This document shows positions 42,305-50,648 of a stretch of 64,000 nt of DNA, piece after piece. A program made the position numbers and the translations under genes. The first letter of the stretch is position 1; every line of letters starts with the position of its first letter. The stretch comes from Bdellovibrionales bacterium (GTDB lineage: Bacteria; Bdellovibrionota; Bdellovibrionia; Bdellovibrionales; UBA1609). The stretch lies in assembly GCA_019637855.1 (NCBI GenBank), contig JAHBUX010000001.1, positions 62,001-126,000 on the forward strand. Direction: 5' to 3'. Under the pieces are notes generated by a model. The model searched no databases, had not been told where the DNA came from, and was given only the letters and a program-made list of their open reading frames with translations.

Positions 42305-43979
42305 TGGACCCATAAGCGGTGTCGCTAGTTCGGCAAAATTCGTGGCCACCGCCGGCTACGACAATCAAGTCATTCTATGGGATGCGAAAAGCAAAACCGC
42401 TTTGTCGCGAGGGCTGCACGATCACCTCGCCAATCGTTGTGAGTTTTCCGCCGATGAAAGGTTTCTGGTGTCTGCTTCTAGCGATTACACCGCGAGGATT
42501 TGGCAGTTACCCGAAATGAAACTCACTGCTGTGCTTGGCGAGCACACAGATGATGTTGAAATGGCGCGCTTTTCTCCTGATGGGAATCTGGTCGCGACAG
42601 TATCTCAAGATGGGCGTGTGCGCGTGTTCAACCTTAAAGGTCAACTGACCCTCGAACTACCGGGCCATCGCGGTTGCGCGCAAAGTTTGACATGGAGCCA
42701 CGACGGCCTCCGGATCGTAAGCTCCGGCGATGACGGCACCATCCGAACCTGGAATTTGGCAACACGAATTCAAGAGTCGATAATTCATCCCGAAAACGTA
42801 CAGACTGACGCCGTCGTAATGACTGCGGCCGGCGTGGTGTATGCCGGCAACGATGCGGGCGAAGTCTTGCGCATTGAGAATGGCGAGATCACTAAGCTTC
42901 GAGTTCACACTTCAGGCATTAAAAATTTAATTTTAAACAAAGAAGAATCCGCCTTAGTCAGTTTGAGTTATGACCGATATCTTGCGTTAATTGACCTTGG
43001 GCAAGGATTGTGTGTTCAAAAAAAGATCGCCGTTCCAGCAGTGGCGTGGGCACGCGCTTGCACATTTCAAAATGACGATAGACTTATCTTTGGCACTTTC
43101 GGTTCAAGCTACGCTTGCCTGGAACTTTCCTCGGAAAATTGGGATTTCAGCGCGATCAAGGGCACCGATTGTATCAATGCCGTGTGCGTCGACAACGGTC
43201 TTGTGTATACGGTCGGAGACTCTGGCGAAGTGCGCTCCTCCGAGCCAACGACCGTCGTGCGACCCGTGAAAGCCGTCGCGGAAATGGGTTCGTTATGCAA
43301 CTTCATCACGCGCTATAACGACCGAATTGTGTGTGGTGGTCATTTGGGCCAAGTATTTGACGCTCTCACGGGCGAGGTGTTACTGACGTTAGGGTGTCCA
43401 ATCAATAAGGCTGTCCAGGCCGGGGACTATCTCGTACTGGCCACCTACGTCGGTGAATTGGCTATTTGCCGTACGAGCTCCTCATCTGGTCTGCAGCTTG
43501 TTGGAAAGCACAAAGTTCTGCAAAATGCTGTGAAGGATCTTGCAGTCTGGGGAACAACCGTTTTTTGTGGTGGTGCCGCGGCCGACATTGCTTTATTTGA
43601 ATTGCGCGATTTTCGTGTCCTGGCTTCGCGCGTAGGCGCACATAATAACATAATCAATTCCTGCGTGAGTTTAGGTGAGGGAGTGTTTGCCACTGTAAGC
43701 CGCGACCTGCGTTTAAAAATTTGGAACGGAGTCGAAGAAGTAGAGGATTTGATGACGCCGTTTGCTCATTCAATCAAGTGCGCGGGATCGAGTCATGACC
43801 GCCGTTTTATAGCAGCCGCAGCTTACGATGGCACTGTTGCCATCTATGACCGCGAAACCAAATCGTGGCCCGTATTTCGCCGGCCAACGGCCGCAGGCGT
43901 ATCTAGTCTTAGTTTTGCGGAAGGTTCATTTTGGGCCTCGAGCTATGACGGCAACGTCTACAGGGTGGACTTGCCGTGA
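42291..43979 (+). CDS. WD40 repeat protein, ToxC-like
   Basis: A 562-residue protein made of WD40 blades (GYDNQVILWDAKS, SSDYTARIWQLPE, SQDGRVRVFNLKG, SGDDGTIRTWNLA at the N-terminal half; SRDLRLKIWNG and YDGTVAIYDRE near the end). The start MIRHNGPISGVASSAKFVATAGYDNQ with GAGG seven bases upstream is preferred; it overlaps the cyclohydrolase gene by 14 bp. ToxC of the toxoflavin pathway is a WD-repeat protein in the same position, and its biochemical role is not settled. It ends by a 4-bp overlap with the SUMF1-like gene, so the two products are coupled. Confidence 0.92.
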   Translation: MIRHNGPISGVASSAKFVATAGYDNQVILWDAKSKTALSRGLHDHLANRCEFSADERFLVSASSDYTARIWQLPEMKLTAVLGEHTDDVEMARFSPDGNLVATVSQDGRVRVFNLKGQLTLELPGHRGCAQSLTWSHDGLRIVSSGDDGTIRTWNLATRIQESIIHPENVQTDAVVMTAAGVVYAGNDAGEVLRIENGEITKLRVHTSGIKNLILNKEESALVSLSYDRYLALIDLGQGLCVQKKIAVPAVAWARACTFQNDDRLIFGTFGSSYACLELSSENWDFSAIKGTDCINAVCVDNGLVYTVGDSGEVRSSEPTTVVRPVKAVAEMGSLCNFITRYNDRIVCGGHLGQVFDALTGEVLLTLGCPINKAVQAGDYLVLATYVGELAICRTSSSSGLQLVGKHKVLQNAVKDLAVWGTTVFCGGAAADIALFELRDFRVLASRVGAHNNIINSCVSLGEGVFATVSRDLRLKIWNGVEEVEDLMTPFAHSIKCAGSSHDRRFIAAAAYDGTVAIYDRETKSWPVFRRPTAAGVSSLSFAEGSFWASSYDGNVYRVDLP

Positions 43980-44758
43980 CGTTCTTGCAAGTACCGCACG
44001 GCAATTATCAAGTGGGCACCACGTGGGAGGGAGTCATCTCCTGCGTAGAGCAATGGAAAACCCGCTTAATCAATCCGTGCTACGATGAATTGAAATTTCG
44101 CGATTGGATCGCCAAAGAGTTTCCCGCTTACTATACCCAATCGGACGCGTTTGAAATGCAACAAACTCTAGTTTCCAATGCGGATGTCGGGGCTTTTATA
44201 GCCGAGACCGAGGCGCAAATCCCTGAATCAATTTTGACTGGCGAACCCTGCAATCATCCAGTGTGGGGCGTGTCGCTCCAATGGGCGCGCGCCTTTGCCG
44301 CCTGGCTCACCCAAAAAGATAAACATTTTCAGTATCGCTTGCCCAGCGAGACAGAGTGGGAAGTCGCCGCACGTGGCTTAGATTTTCGAGAATTTCCCTA
44401 TGGCGATCAATTCAATGCTGAATGCGCGAATACAATCGAATCCGGATGGGGAAAAACCACTCCGATTGACCACTTCGCCCAGTGGCCGGGACCCTTCGGC
44501 CACTGGGACTTAGCCGGCAATGTGGAGGAATGGGTGGATAGCCAATATTTTGTCTATCCAGGCGGCCGGGTTATCAAAGATGACCTTTATGAACGATTCA
44601 AGATGGACTACTCCATCTTACGCGGCGGCAGTTTCGCGTGCGGAGGCGATCTTTCGCGCGGGGCAAGACGGCATGGCCCGTTTCCCGATCCACTGTTTCG
44701 CTATACCGGTTTTAGATTAGTGCGAACCCGGCCAGGTGGCCGGGCTTTTTATTTTTAA
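43976..44758 (+). CDS. SUMF1/FGE-like protein, ToxD-like
   Basis: A 260-residue protein of the formylglycine-generating-enzyme fold: NHPVWGVSLQWARAFAAWL, YRLPSETEWEVAARG, GHWDLAGNVEEWVDS, SILRGGSFACGG and RYTGFRLVR. True FGE has two active cysteines in a GGSFxCxxSYC pattern; here only the first remains, the second position being Ser/Leu, so it is unlikely to oxidise sulfatase cysteine in the usual way. ToxD is the SUMF1-like member of the toxoflavin pathway. The last codons form an intrinsic terminator, so the gene closes the operon. Confidence 0.9.
   Translation: MTFLQVPHGNYQVGTTWEGVISCVEQWKTRLINPCYDELKFRDWIAKEFPAYYTQSDAFEMQQTLVSNADVGAFIAETEAQIPESILTGEPCNHPVWGVSLQWARAFAAWLTQKDKHFQYRLPSETEWEVAARGLDFREFPYGDQFNAECANTIESGWGKTTPIDHFAQWPGPFGHWDLAGNVEEWVDSQYFVYPGGRVIKDDLYERFKMDYSILRGGSFACGGDLSRGARRHGPFPDPLFRYTGFRLVRTRPGGRAFYF
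44727..44756 (+). terminator. Intrinsic terminator inside the end of the ToxD-like gene
   Basis: CCCGGCC, loop AGGT, GGCCGGG, then C followed by TTTTTATTTTT. The hairpin encodes the last residues of the protein (RPGGRAFYF) and the stop codon lies in the T-run, so transcription should end with the coding sequence. Confidence 0.85.
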
Positions 44759-44806
44759 TTGGTGGATATGACGCTACCCCAGAAATATTCAATACTTAAC
44801 CCTTCT

Positions 44807-44891
44807 GGGCAACAGAAAGTATACACACTTTCCACTCTCGTTGCCCAATTTCCACCCTATGGGCAACACTAACTAAATACTTAGTAAGTAT
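44807..44891. repeat. Repeated GGGCAAC/GTTGCCC motifs and a palindrome at a composition boundary
   Basis: GGGCAAC at 44807 and 44861 and its complement GTTGCCC at 44840, each next to TTTCCA or its complement GAAA, followed by the perfect palindrome ATACTTA-G-TAAGTAT (44877-44891). GC content falls sharply from here on. It could be a recombination or regulator site; no gene is seen in 44759-44916. Confidence 0.45.
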
Positions 44892-44916
44892 GTAGTTGCA
44901 GTCTTTAACCACTCAA

Positions 44917-45762
44917 CTATTCGAACAAAAAATGTTTCGAATCAGAAACTTCTCGATACCCAATCTCTTGATAAATCTTGTTCGAAGTTGGATTTGAAAG
45001 GTCGGTGTATAGCACACAAAATTCTTTTCCTGCATCTAGCATTTTTTGGCTGAGGTGAGCCACGACCGCAGATGCAAAACCGTTCTTACGAAACTCCGCT
45101 GGAGTGTAAACACCATTTAATGAAACGCCATGTCTTGTTGGGCGACTAACGAAAGCAATCGAAACAGGTTGATTCTCATAAATCCAAAAATGTGCCGTTT
45201 GTTTCTGGACGGCATTTTGTGCGAACATTCTCCAATGCTCCTCACCTCGTTGGTCGGATGCCGGAAGAGATTCTTTGGCAAATGCAATGATCCAGTCGAA
45301 CACAATCTCAGCTTCGTCTGCACTGGCTGGACGAAAAGAACCCTCAACACAACTTGGAAAACGAACTTCATCAAGGCGATATATTTTTTGTCCCATGCCA
45401 AGTTTAGTTTTCTTACCAATCAGCTTAGACCATTCGTTCGCAAAAAGTTCTGATTCTTTTGCCGGCCCAACGACTCCTGGAAAATCGGCATTAGAGTTTT
45501 TCAAAACTTTCACAAGCTCAGCCAGAGCAACTTGATCTGTATATGTGATAACTAAATTCATTGGAGGAGTTTGAATTGCCGCGGAGACTGTCTCGTTATC
45601 TTTAACGACACGAACTAAGAGAGGAGAGTTTTTTGGCGGATTCGTCAGCATTCCTTCGCAAAGACCAAGCATCAAACTGTTAGTGGGTTCGTCTTTATAA
45701 AGAAGCGGACCCGCCTTATTTATAAATTCTTGGATAGATTCATCTCTGATAAAGTTATACAA
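44917..45762 (-). CDS. GNAT family acetyltransferase with extra N-terminal domain
   Basis: A 281-residue protein whose C-terminal third is a GNAT domain: QPVSIAFVSRPTRHGVSLNGVYTPAEFRKNGFASAVVAHLSQKMLD, ending in SNPTSNKIYQEIGYREV. The N-terminal 140 residues form the second, degenerate GNAT-like half seen in COG3393-type predicted acetyltransferases. It should use acetyl-CoA on an unknown substrate. It is the first gene of the AT-richer region and stands alone. The 140-bp gap to the next gene contains a small AGCCGA/TCGGCT hairpin at 45782-45796. Confidence 0.85.
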   Translation of the reverse strand: MYNFIRDESIQEFINKAGPLLYKDEPTNSLMLGLCEGMLTNPPKNSPLLVRVVKDNETVSAAIQTPPMNLVITYTDQVALAELVKVLKNSNADFPGVVGPAKESELFANEWSKLIGKKTKLGMGQKIYRLDEVRFPSCVEGSFRPASADEAEIVFDWIIAFAKESLPASDQRGEEHWRMFAQNAVQKQTAHFWIYENQPVSIAFVSRPTRHGVSLNGVYTPAEFRKNGFASAVVAHLSQKMLDAGKEFCVLYTDLSNPTSNKIYQEIGYREVSDSKHFLFE

Positions 45763-45901
45763 ATTCCCCTCGCCGTTTCTGAGCCGAAAATCGGCTATTT
45801 CATACAGATTTTATTTATGAAATCGTGTCGAAATACCGAATGAATTTAACAGCCCAAGAGTGAAATAAAATAATCTCACAAAAATTTATCTCTTTAAATA
45901 A

Positions 45902-46426
45902 TTGAAATTACTAGTGAATTTCAATTTCAGAGTTAAATGGTGGACCAATCCATCCAATAAGCAACGACCGCAACCCCACGTTATCATTGAGCTTCCATTT
46001 TTAGCAAGAGTCCATTCGCGGGAGCGAATTTCAGATCTCTATGTCAATGGCAACTCCCTCCGAGAGATAGAACGTCAGCTCAATATCCCAAAAACCACCG
46101 CGAGAGGGGTGCTGATCGCATCTGGTATTGAAATGCGGACGAGCCTCAATCACCAATCGAAAAATGTACCACAACCATTGGGAATGCGATCAGGCACCAT
46201 TCCCTTCGGCTTTACTTACCTCAATGGAAAGCTCGTCATTGAACCAAGCGAATATAAGGTTGTGCTTGAGATCGTCCGTCGCCACCAAAAAGATGAGAGC
46301 TTTCGCTCCATTGCTCGACATCTCAACAACAAAAAAGTCACCACCAGACTTGGCAAAAAATGGACCCACGAGATTGTAAAACGAGTCATCGAACGACAAC
46401 AGAAAACCAAAAGGAGAAAGTCATGA
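45902..46426 (+). CDS. Stand-alone recombinase DNA-binding domain (no catalytic domain)
   Basis: About 174 residues. The C-terminal half is the Pfam 'Recombinase' domain of large serine recombinases: IPFGFTYLNGKLVIEPSEYKVVLEIVRRHQKDESFRSIARHLNNKKVTTRLGKKWTHEIVKRVIER. The N-terminal half contains a helix-turn-helix (RISDLYVNGNSLREIERQLNIPKTTARGVL). The catalytic resolvase domain with its serine is absent, so it cannot cut DNA alone. The start is uncertain (TTG 45902 or GTG 45914). It shares an ATGA overlap with the next small gene. A repurposed DNA-binding protein or a decayed integrase are both possible. Confidence 0.78.
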   Translation: MKLLVNFNFRVKWWTNPSNKQRPQPHVIIELPFLARVHSRERISDLYVNGNSLREIERQLNIPKTTARGVLIASGIEMRTSLNHQSKNVPQPLGMRSGTIPFGFTYLNGKLVIEPSEYKVVLEIVRRHQKDESFRSIARHLNNKKVTTRLGKKWTHEIVKRVIERQQKTKRRKS

Positions 46427-46599
46427 TTCAAATTCCATCAAAACTAATCGAAGTCGCAGTTACCGCCGCAATTTTCGCCGCCGCTGCGGGAAAGCTACCT
46501 AAGTTCATCCAGCAAGTGCGAGTGGCACAGTATCAGCTTTTAAAGGACTCCCAGGCATCTAAGTGGGGCCGACCTATGCTCCTGCCGGTAAAGAAGTAG
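46423..46599 (+). CDS. Small protein coupled to the recombinase-domain gene
   Basis: A 58-residue protein starting at ATG 46423 with AAGGAG upstream and an ATGA overlap with the preceding gene. It has a weakly hydrophobic Ala-rich helix (VAVTAAIFAAAAGKLPKFI) and a basic C-terminus. Not recognised. It could be a membrane-active or partner peptide; no function is claimed. Confidence 0.6.
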   Translation: MIQIPSKLIEVAVTAAIFAAAAGKLPKFIQQVRVAQYQLLKDSQASKWGRPMLLPVKK

Positions 46600-46735
46600 C
46601 AATGGGCAAGAATGAGGATTCGCCGGATTCGTTCGGCATCTTATGGCTTAATTCAAAAGTTTAATACCCTTATATCGATGTACATTGCTGAAATAATTGA
46701 CAAAAATGATTTTTGCATCTAGGTTTGTGACACTT

Positions 46736-49700
46736 ATGTCAAAAGCAAAACTTTCGATCCTAACGATCTTTTTATCTATTTTTTTCTGCAAAAGCCTCCT
46801 TGCGGAGTCAAGATGCACATCAACATCAATAGAAACCACTCTTAGATCAAAAAACATCAATCTGGAGAAACAGATTAATAGCATCACTTTTTTGATTGAA
46901 AAAAGTGGATTCCCTCAACTCCCTCTTGAACTCATTTTTCAAGTAGATGTCACTGATTCAGAGCAAGTTAAACGCCGCCTGCTGGAGGTTCGTAAGCTTA
47001 CTACAGTCGATAGTGTTCAAAAGACGCGAGATTATGAAGCTCTCTTAAGATGCGCCACTGAAGCAAAGGAACAATCAGAAATTGCAGAATACGCTAAGCG
47101 TGCGGCCGATCTAAACATTTTGAAAGTAAAGTTCTTTGAATTCCCAGAGGATAAACAAAGAGTCCTAGTTGAAAACTACATCTCGCAGCGGTCATTGAGT
47201 AACGACCGAGCCACAGTTCAAAAAGAGGTACAAAAAACTGAGGCTGCGCTTGTCAAAGCCCAAAATCAACTTAACCAAAGCTCTGAGACATTGGATGATT
47301 CAGGCGGAACATCCAAGGATGAAGATCTTGCTGTGGCCAAGACGACATTGCAGCAGTATCTCGCAGACTACGCGACTGAGCACCTAGAGTTTTTAAAGTT
47401 GATTGAAGAGAAGAAGGCCAGTCTCGATAAGATTAAAGCTGAGGTTGGCTCTCTTGTTCAACGCGAACAAGGTGACAATGCCAATGTTGCGGAGCTATTG
47501 CCACTATCAAATCTAATTTGGGAACAAACTGTCGACTTTATTTCTGATCTTTTTAAAGGTTTGAATGTTGGTACACAGATAGACTTACCAGAGCCGCTTG
47601 AACCCCAAAATAAATTTTCTGATGAAGATGCAAAAGATTATTCAACCTACATAAAATCCTATGCTGACGCTAAACGGGGCCGACTGGATCAAACTCAGAA
47701 GAGAACTGAGATAGTAAACGATTTAAGATTTCAAGCGTTCCAAGTGTTGACTGAAGCTGGTCAGTTGCGCTCTCGATTGTTCTCCAGTTGTGATCGAACT
47801 TCTAACTGCAACGGACATCGCAGTCTGAATGCAAAAAATCTTGCCGACTTTGCCAGAGAAATCGAAATTGTGCCAATTAAAGTACAAGCTGGTAGTGTCG
47901 CTAAAGTTCTCGAATTCAAAGGCAAGTTGAGTGCTGGCGTTGATGGATGGATAGATCTTTTCCAGCAGATAGTTGCACTTTTCATCTTACTTGCGATTCC
48001 GCTGATTCTTCTAAGAACACTAAATTGGTTCAATGCCAAACTTGATTCTACAAGAAAATCTATACTTTCTCGATCCATGATGGATTTTCGCAAAAGAACT
48101 TCGATTGCTTTGTGGATCTCGAAAATCAATCCGTTTATTCCAGCATCGGGTATGGCCATAGGAATTTGGACAGCACGTCAGTTGATCGAAACTACAGACA
48201 TTCGTGAGCTTTCCCAATTCTTGTTCTATTTTCAGCTCTATTTTATTTATCGCATAGTCAGATTGTTGGTTCAAATTCTACTAGAAATCCTCTTCTCTTC
48301 AGAGTCCGTTGGCGATCTTAGAGAGCAAAGGCAAAAAGCTGAAAGTTCGGCGAAGCGCATTTCGAGATTAATTTTTATTGAATATGCTTTTTTGTTTTTA
48401 GTTGAAACAACAGCCCGTCGTGCGCTGGTGTATGGGCTGGCATCCGAAATCATATTTTATTTCAATCTGGTATTTATTTTTTGGGAAGCTTATCGCTGGA
48501 ATCAGCAAATACTCGATGCTAGCAAATTGCGCTTTCCAAAATTCGCTGAGCAACTTGACAAGTTGCTTGCGTCCAAGATTTTAGTTTTCCTCTCAGGTCC
48601 GTTTTTAATACTTGCCGTTGGTTTGCGCGATCTTAGTTATTTTGTATACTCCTACCTCATTCGATTGGACTTCTTTAAAAAAATCCATTCGGAAATATTC
48701 CGTCGAAGGATTGAGGCTGATGCAGAAGAGGAAACGAAAAATGCGCCTTCTGAAAGTTATCTTAAACAATTTGATTACTATCTCCCCGCAGATAAAACTA
48801 TCTTAGTCACCAGACAAGCATCTGCGACCGAAAACACTGTGGATACCATAAATTCATGGCTCATCGGTCGAGCTACCGAGGATTTGATAATTATCGTGGG
48901 TAACCGTGGAATGGGAAAGACCACGGTCCTCAACTCTATCGCGAAATCATTTTCTGGCGAGATTAAGGTTGTTCGACCTTCACCTAAAACAATTGAGGTA
49001 GCGGCGTTTTTTAAATTTCTGAGTTCAGCGTTCGATTCTGAAATAGACTCAATTGATTCTTTTGTTCGAATGGAAAGTGAGCTTAAGGAAAAGATAGTCG
49101 TTCTTGTCGACGATGTTCAAAACTTGTTTTTAGGAGAAATTTCGGGCTTTGAGATCTATAAAACATTTGTCGAAATCCTAAGCCTTAAGACTAAAAATAT
49201 ATTTTGGTGTCTCTCCGTAAATTCAAGATCTTGGTCGTACCTGAAAGGTGCCCTTGGTCAAGAGCACCTCTACGGAAAAGTCTTTGAATTGACTCCTTGG
49301 AGAGATTTCGAAATTCAGGAATTAATTCTCAAAAGACACGAATTGACTGGTTTTTCTCGGCAGTTTGACAAGTCTATCAAAGCCTATGGAGCTTCTGGAG
49401 ATGCTCTCGGACAACAGGCGGAGACGCAGTTTTTTAGACTGCTCTGGGGACAGTCCAGAGGCAATCCGCGTTCTGCCTTGATGTATTGGATCTCCGCCAT
49501 ATCCCAAACTGGGTCTGATAAAATTGTCGTAGGCGTGCCTTCGTTTGTAAGCTCATCACTTGTTTCATCTATGAGTGACGACTCGCTTTTTTTACTAGCT
49601 TCTATTGCGAGGCATGAAAGCTTAACACAAACGGAAATGCATTCCGTGACCAGTATTCCAAACACAGTTATTCGAAAATGTATGAAGGAAGCTCTTGATA

Positions 49701-49804
49701 AAAATTTAGTATGGAGCGATTCCTCAGGTCGCTATCGCATTTCCTCACGCGCTCAGTACGTTATTGATTACTTTTTAATCGGAAAGAATTTTTTGTATGA
49801 ATGA
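46736..49804 (+). CDS. Exported coiled-coil membrane protein with C-terminal P-loop ATPase, partner of MscS
   Basis: About 1,022 residues. A signal peptide (AKLSILTIFLSIFFCKSLLA) is followed by a periplasmic helical, coiled-coil domain (residues about 30-400, with KAQNQLNQSSETLDDSG), then four to six membrane helices (LFQQIVALFILLAIPLILLRTL, FYFQLYFIYRIVRLLVQILL, IFIEYAFLFLVET), and a cytoplasmic AAA-type NTPase with Walker A GNRGMGKTT near residue 721 and Walker B VVLVDDVQNL near 785, then a winged-helix-like end. The periplasmic part recalls the N-terminal domain of MscK/KefA. It overlaps the mscS gene by 8 bp, so the ATPase probably acts with that channel. A start at 46697 is possible. Confidence 0.75.
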   Translation: MSKAKLSILTIFLSIFFCKSLLAESRCTSTSIETTLRSKNINLEKQINSITFLIEKSGFPQLPLELIFQVDVTDSEQVKRRLLEVRKLTTVDSVQKTRDYEALLRCATEAKEQSEIAEYAKRAADLNILKVKFFEFPEDKQRVLVENYISQRSLSNDRATVQKEVQKTEAALVKAQNQLNQSSETLDDSGGTSKDEDLAVAKTTLQQYLADYATEHLEFLKLIEEKKASLDKIKAEVGSLVQREQGDNANVAELLPLSNLIWEQTVDFISDLFKGLNVGTQIDLPEPLEPQNKFSDEDAKDYSTYIKSYADAKRGRLDQTQKRTEIVNDLRFQAFQVLTEAGQLRSRLFSSCDRTSNCNGHRSLNAKNLADFAREIEIVPIKVQAGSVAKVLEFKGKLSAGVDGWIDLFQQIVALFILLAIPLILLRTLNWFNAKLDSTRKSILSRSMMDFRKRTSIALWISKINPFIPASGMAIGIWTARQLIETTDIRELSQFLFYFQLYFIYRIVRLLVQILLEILFSSESVGDLREQRQKAESSAKRISRLIFIEYAFLFLVETTARRALVYGLASEIIFYFNLVFIFWEAYRWNQQILDASKLRFPKFAEQLDKLLASKILVFLSGPFLILAVGLRDLSYFVYSYLIRLDFFKKIHSEIFRRRIEADAEEETKNAPSESYLKQFDYYLPADKTILVTRQASATENTVDTINSWLIGRATEDLIIIVGNRGMGKTTVLNSIAKSFSGEIKVVRPSPKTIEVAAFFKFLSSAFDSEIDSIDSFVRMESELKEKIVVLVDDVQNLFLGEISGFEIYKTFVEILSLKTKNIFWCLSVNSRSWSYLKGALGQEHLYGKVFELTPWRDFEIQELILKRHELTGFSRQFDKSIKAYGASGDALGQQAETQFFRLLWGQSRGNPRSALMYWISAISQTGSDKIVVGVPSFVSSSLVSSMSDDSLFLLASIARHESLTQTEMHSVTSIPNTVIRKCMKEALDKNLVWSDSSGRYRISSRAQYVIDYFLIGKNFLYE

Positions 49805-50639
49805 TCAAGACATCGGGAACATTTCAAGTTTTGTGGAAGTTTTAAGCTTTACGAAAATCACTTTACTTCTTATTGGAGTGATTGTTCTTGGCATTGCGGT
49901 AAAATTCGTAGCTGGCATTGGAGCCACCCTGCACGCCAAAATGCCTTCAAGAAGACTTCTTATAGCGCAGATTGTGACTGTCACGTCATTTGCAGTTTAT
50001 ATTCTTGGCGGTACATATTTATTCTACGGAATCATTCAGCCGCCTAAAGCTCTGCTTCTTGCTGTCAGTGGAACGTTAGCCGTCGCCCTCGGTCTTTCGT
50101 TGAAGGACCTAATTGCGTCAGTTGTAGCGGGAGTCATACTACTGTTTGATAGGCCATTTCAGGTGGGTGACCGTGTTACTTTCGATGGCACCTATGGGGA
50201 AATTACGAGTATTGGATTGAGAGCTGTACGTCTCGTAACACTTGACGACTCTGTGGTAACCATACCGAATAGTAAGTTTATCACCGACTTAGTATCTTCA
50301 GGTAATTTTGGTGCATTAGATATGATGATCGAGATCAATTTTCATGTTGATCTTGCGTCTGATATTTCACTGGCGCGTAAGCTATTACACGAAGCCGCCA
50401 TTACCAGTCGATTTGTATTTTTAAAAAAGCCTGTCTCTATCGTACTCACTGAAGTCAATTTTTCGGAGCGGCCCGCAATGCAGATTCGAGTCAAGTGCTA
50501 CGTCATAGATGTTCGCTTTGAAAAGGCACTTCAGAGCGACATTTTGCTGAGAGGGAATGAAGCTCTCAAGGCTGCTGGCATAAGTAGACCCAAGTCGATT
50601 TTTCAAGAAAATACATTTTTAAAAGAACTCGTAAAATAA
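49797..50639 (+). CDS. MscS family mechanosensitive channel, coupled to the ATPase gene
   Basis: A 280-residue MscS-like channel with three N-terminal helices; pore helix LLLAVSGTLAVALGLSLKDLIASVVAGVILLFDRPFQVGDRV and vestibule motif YGEITSIGLRAVRLVTLDDSVVTIPNSKF. It should release solutes under membrane tension. The 8-bp overlap with the upstream ATPase gene suggests stoichiometric synthesis, and ATP-driven control of the channel is possible. It is distinct from the MscS proteins at 10550 and 54305. Confidence 0.92.
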   Translation: MNDQDIGNISSFVEVLSFTKITLLLIGVIVLGIAVKFVAGIGATLHAKMPSRRLLIAQIVTVTSFAVYILGGTYLFYGIIQPPKALLLAVSGTLAVALGLSLKDLIASVVAGVILLFDRPFQVGDRVTFDGTYGEITSIGLRAVRLVTLDDSVVTIPNSKFITDLVSSGNFGALDMMIEINFHVDLASDISLARKLLHEAAITSRFVFLKKPVSIVLTEVNFSERPAMQIRVKCYVIDVRFEKALQSDILLRGNEALKAAGISRPKSIFQENTFLKELVK

Positions 50640-50648
50640 GGAGTAAAT

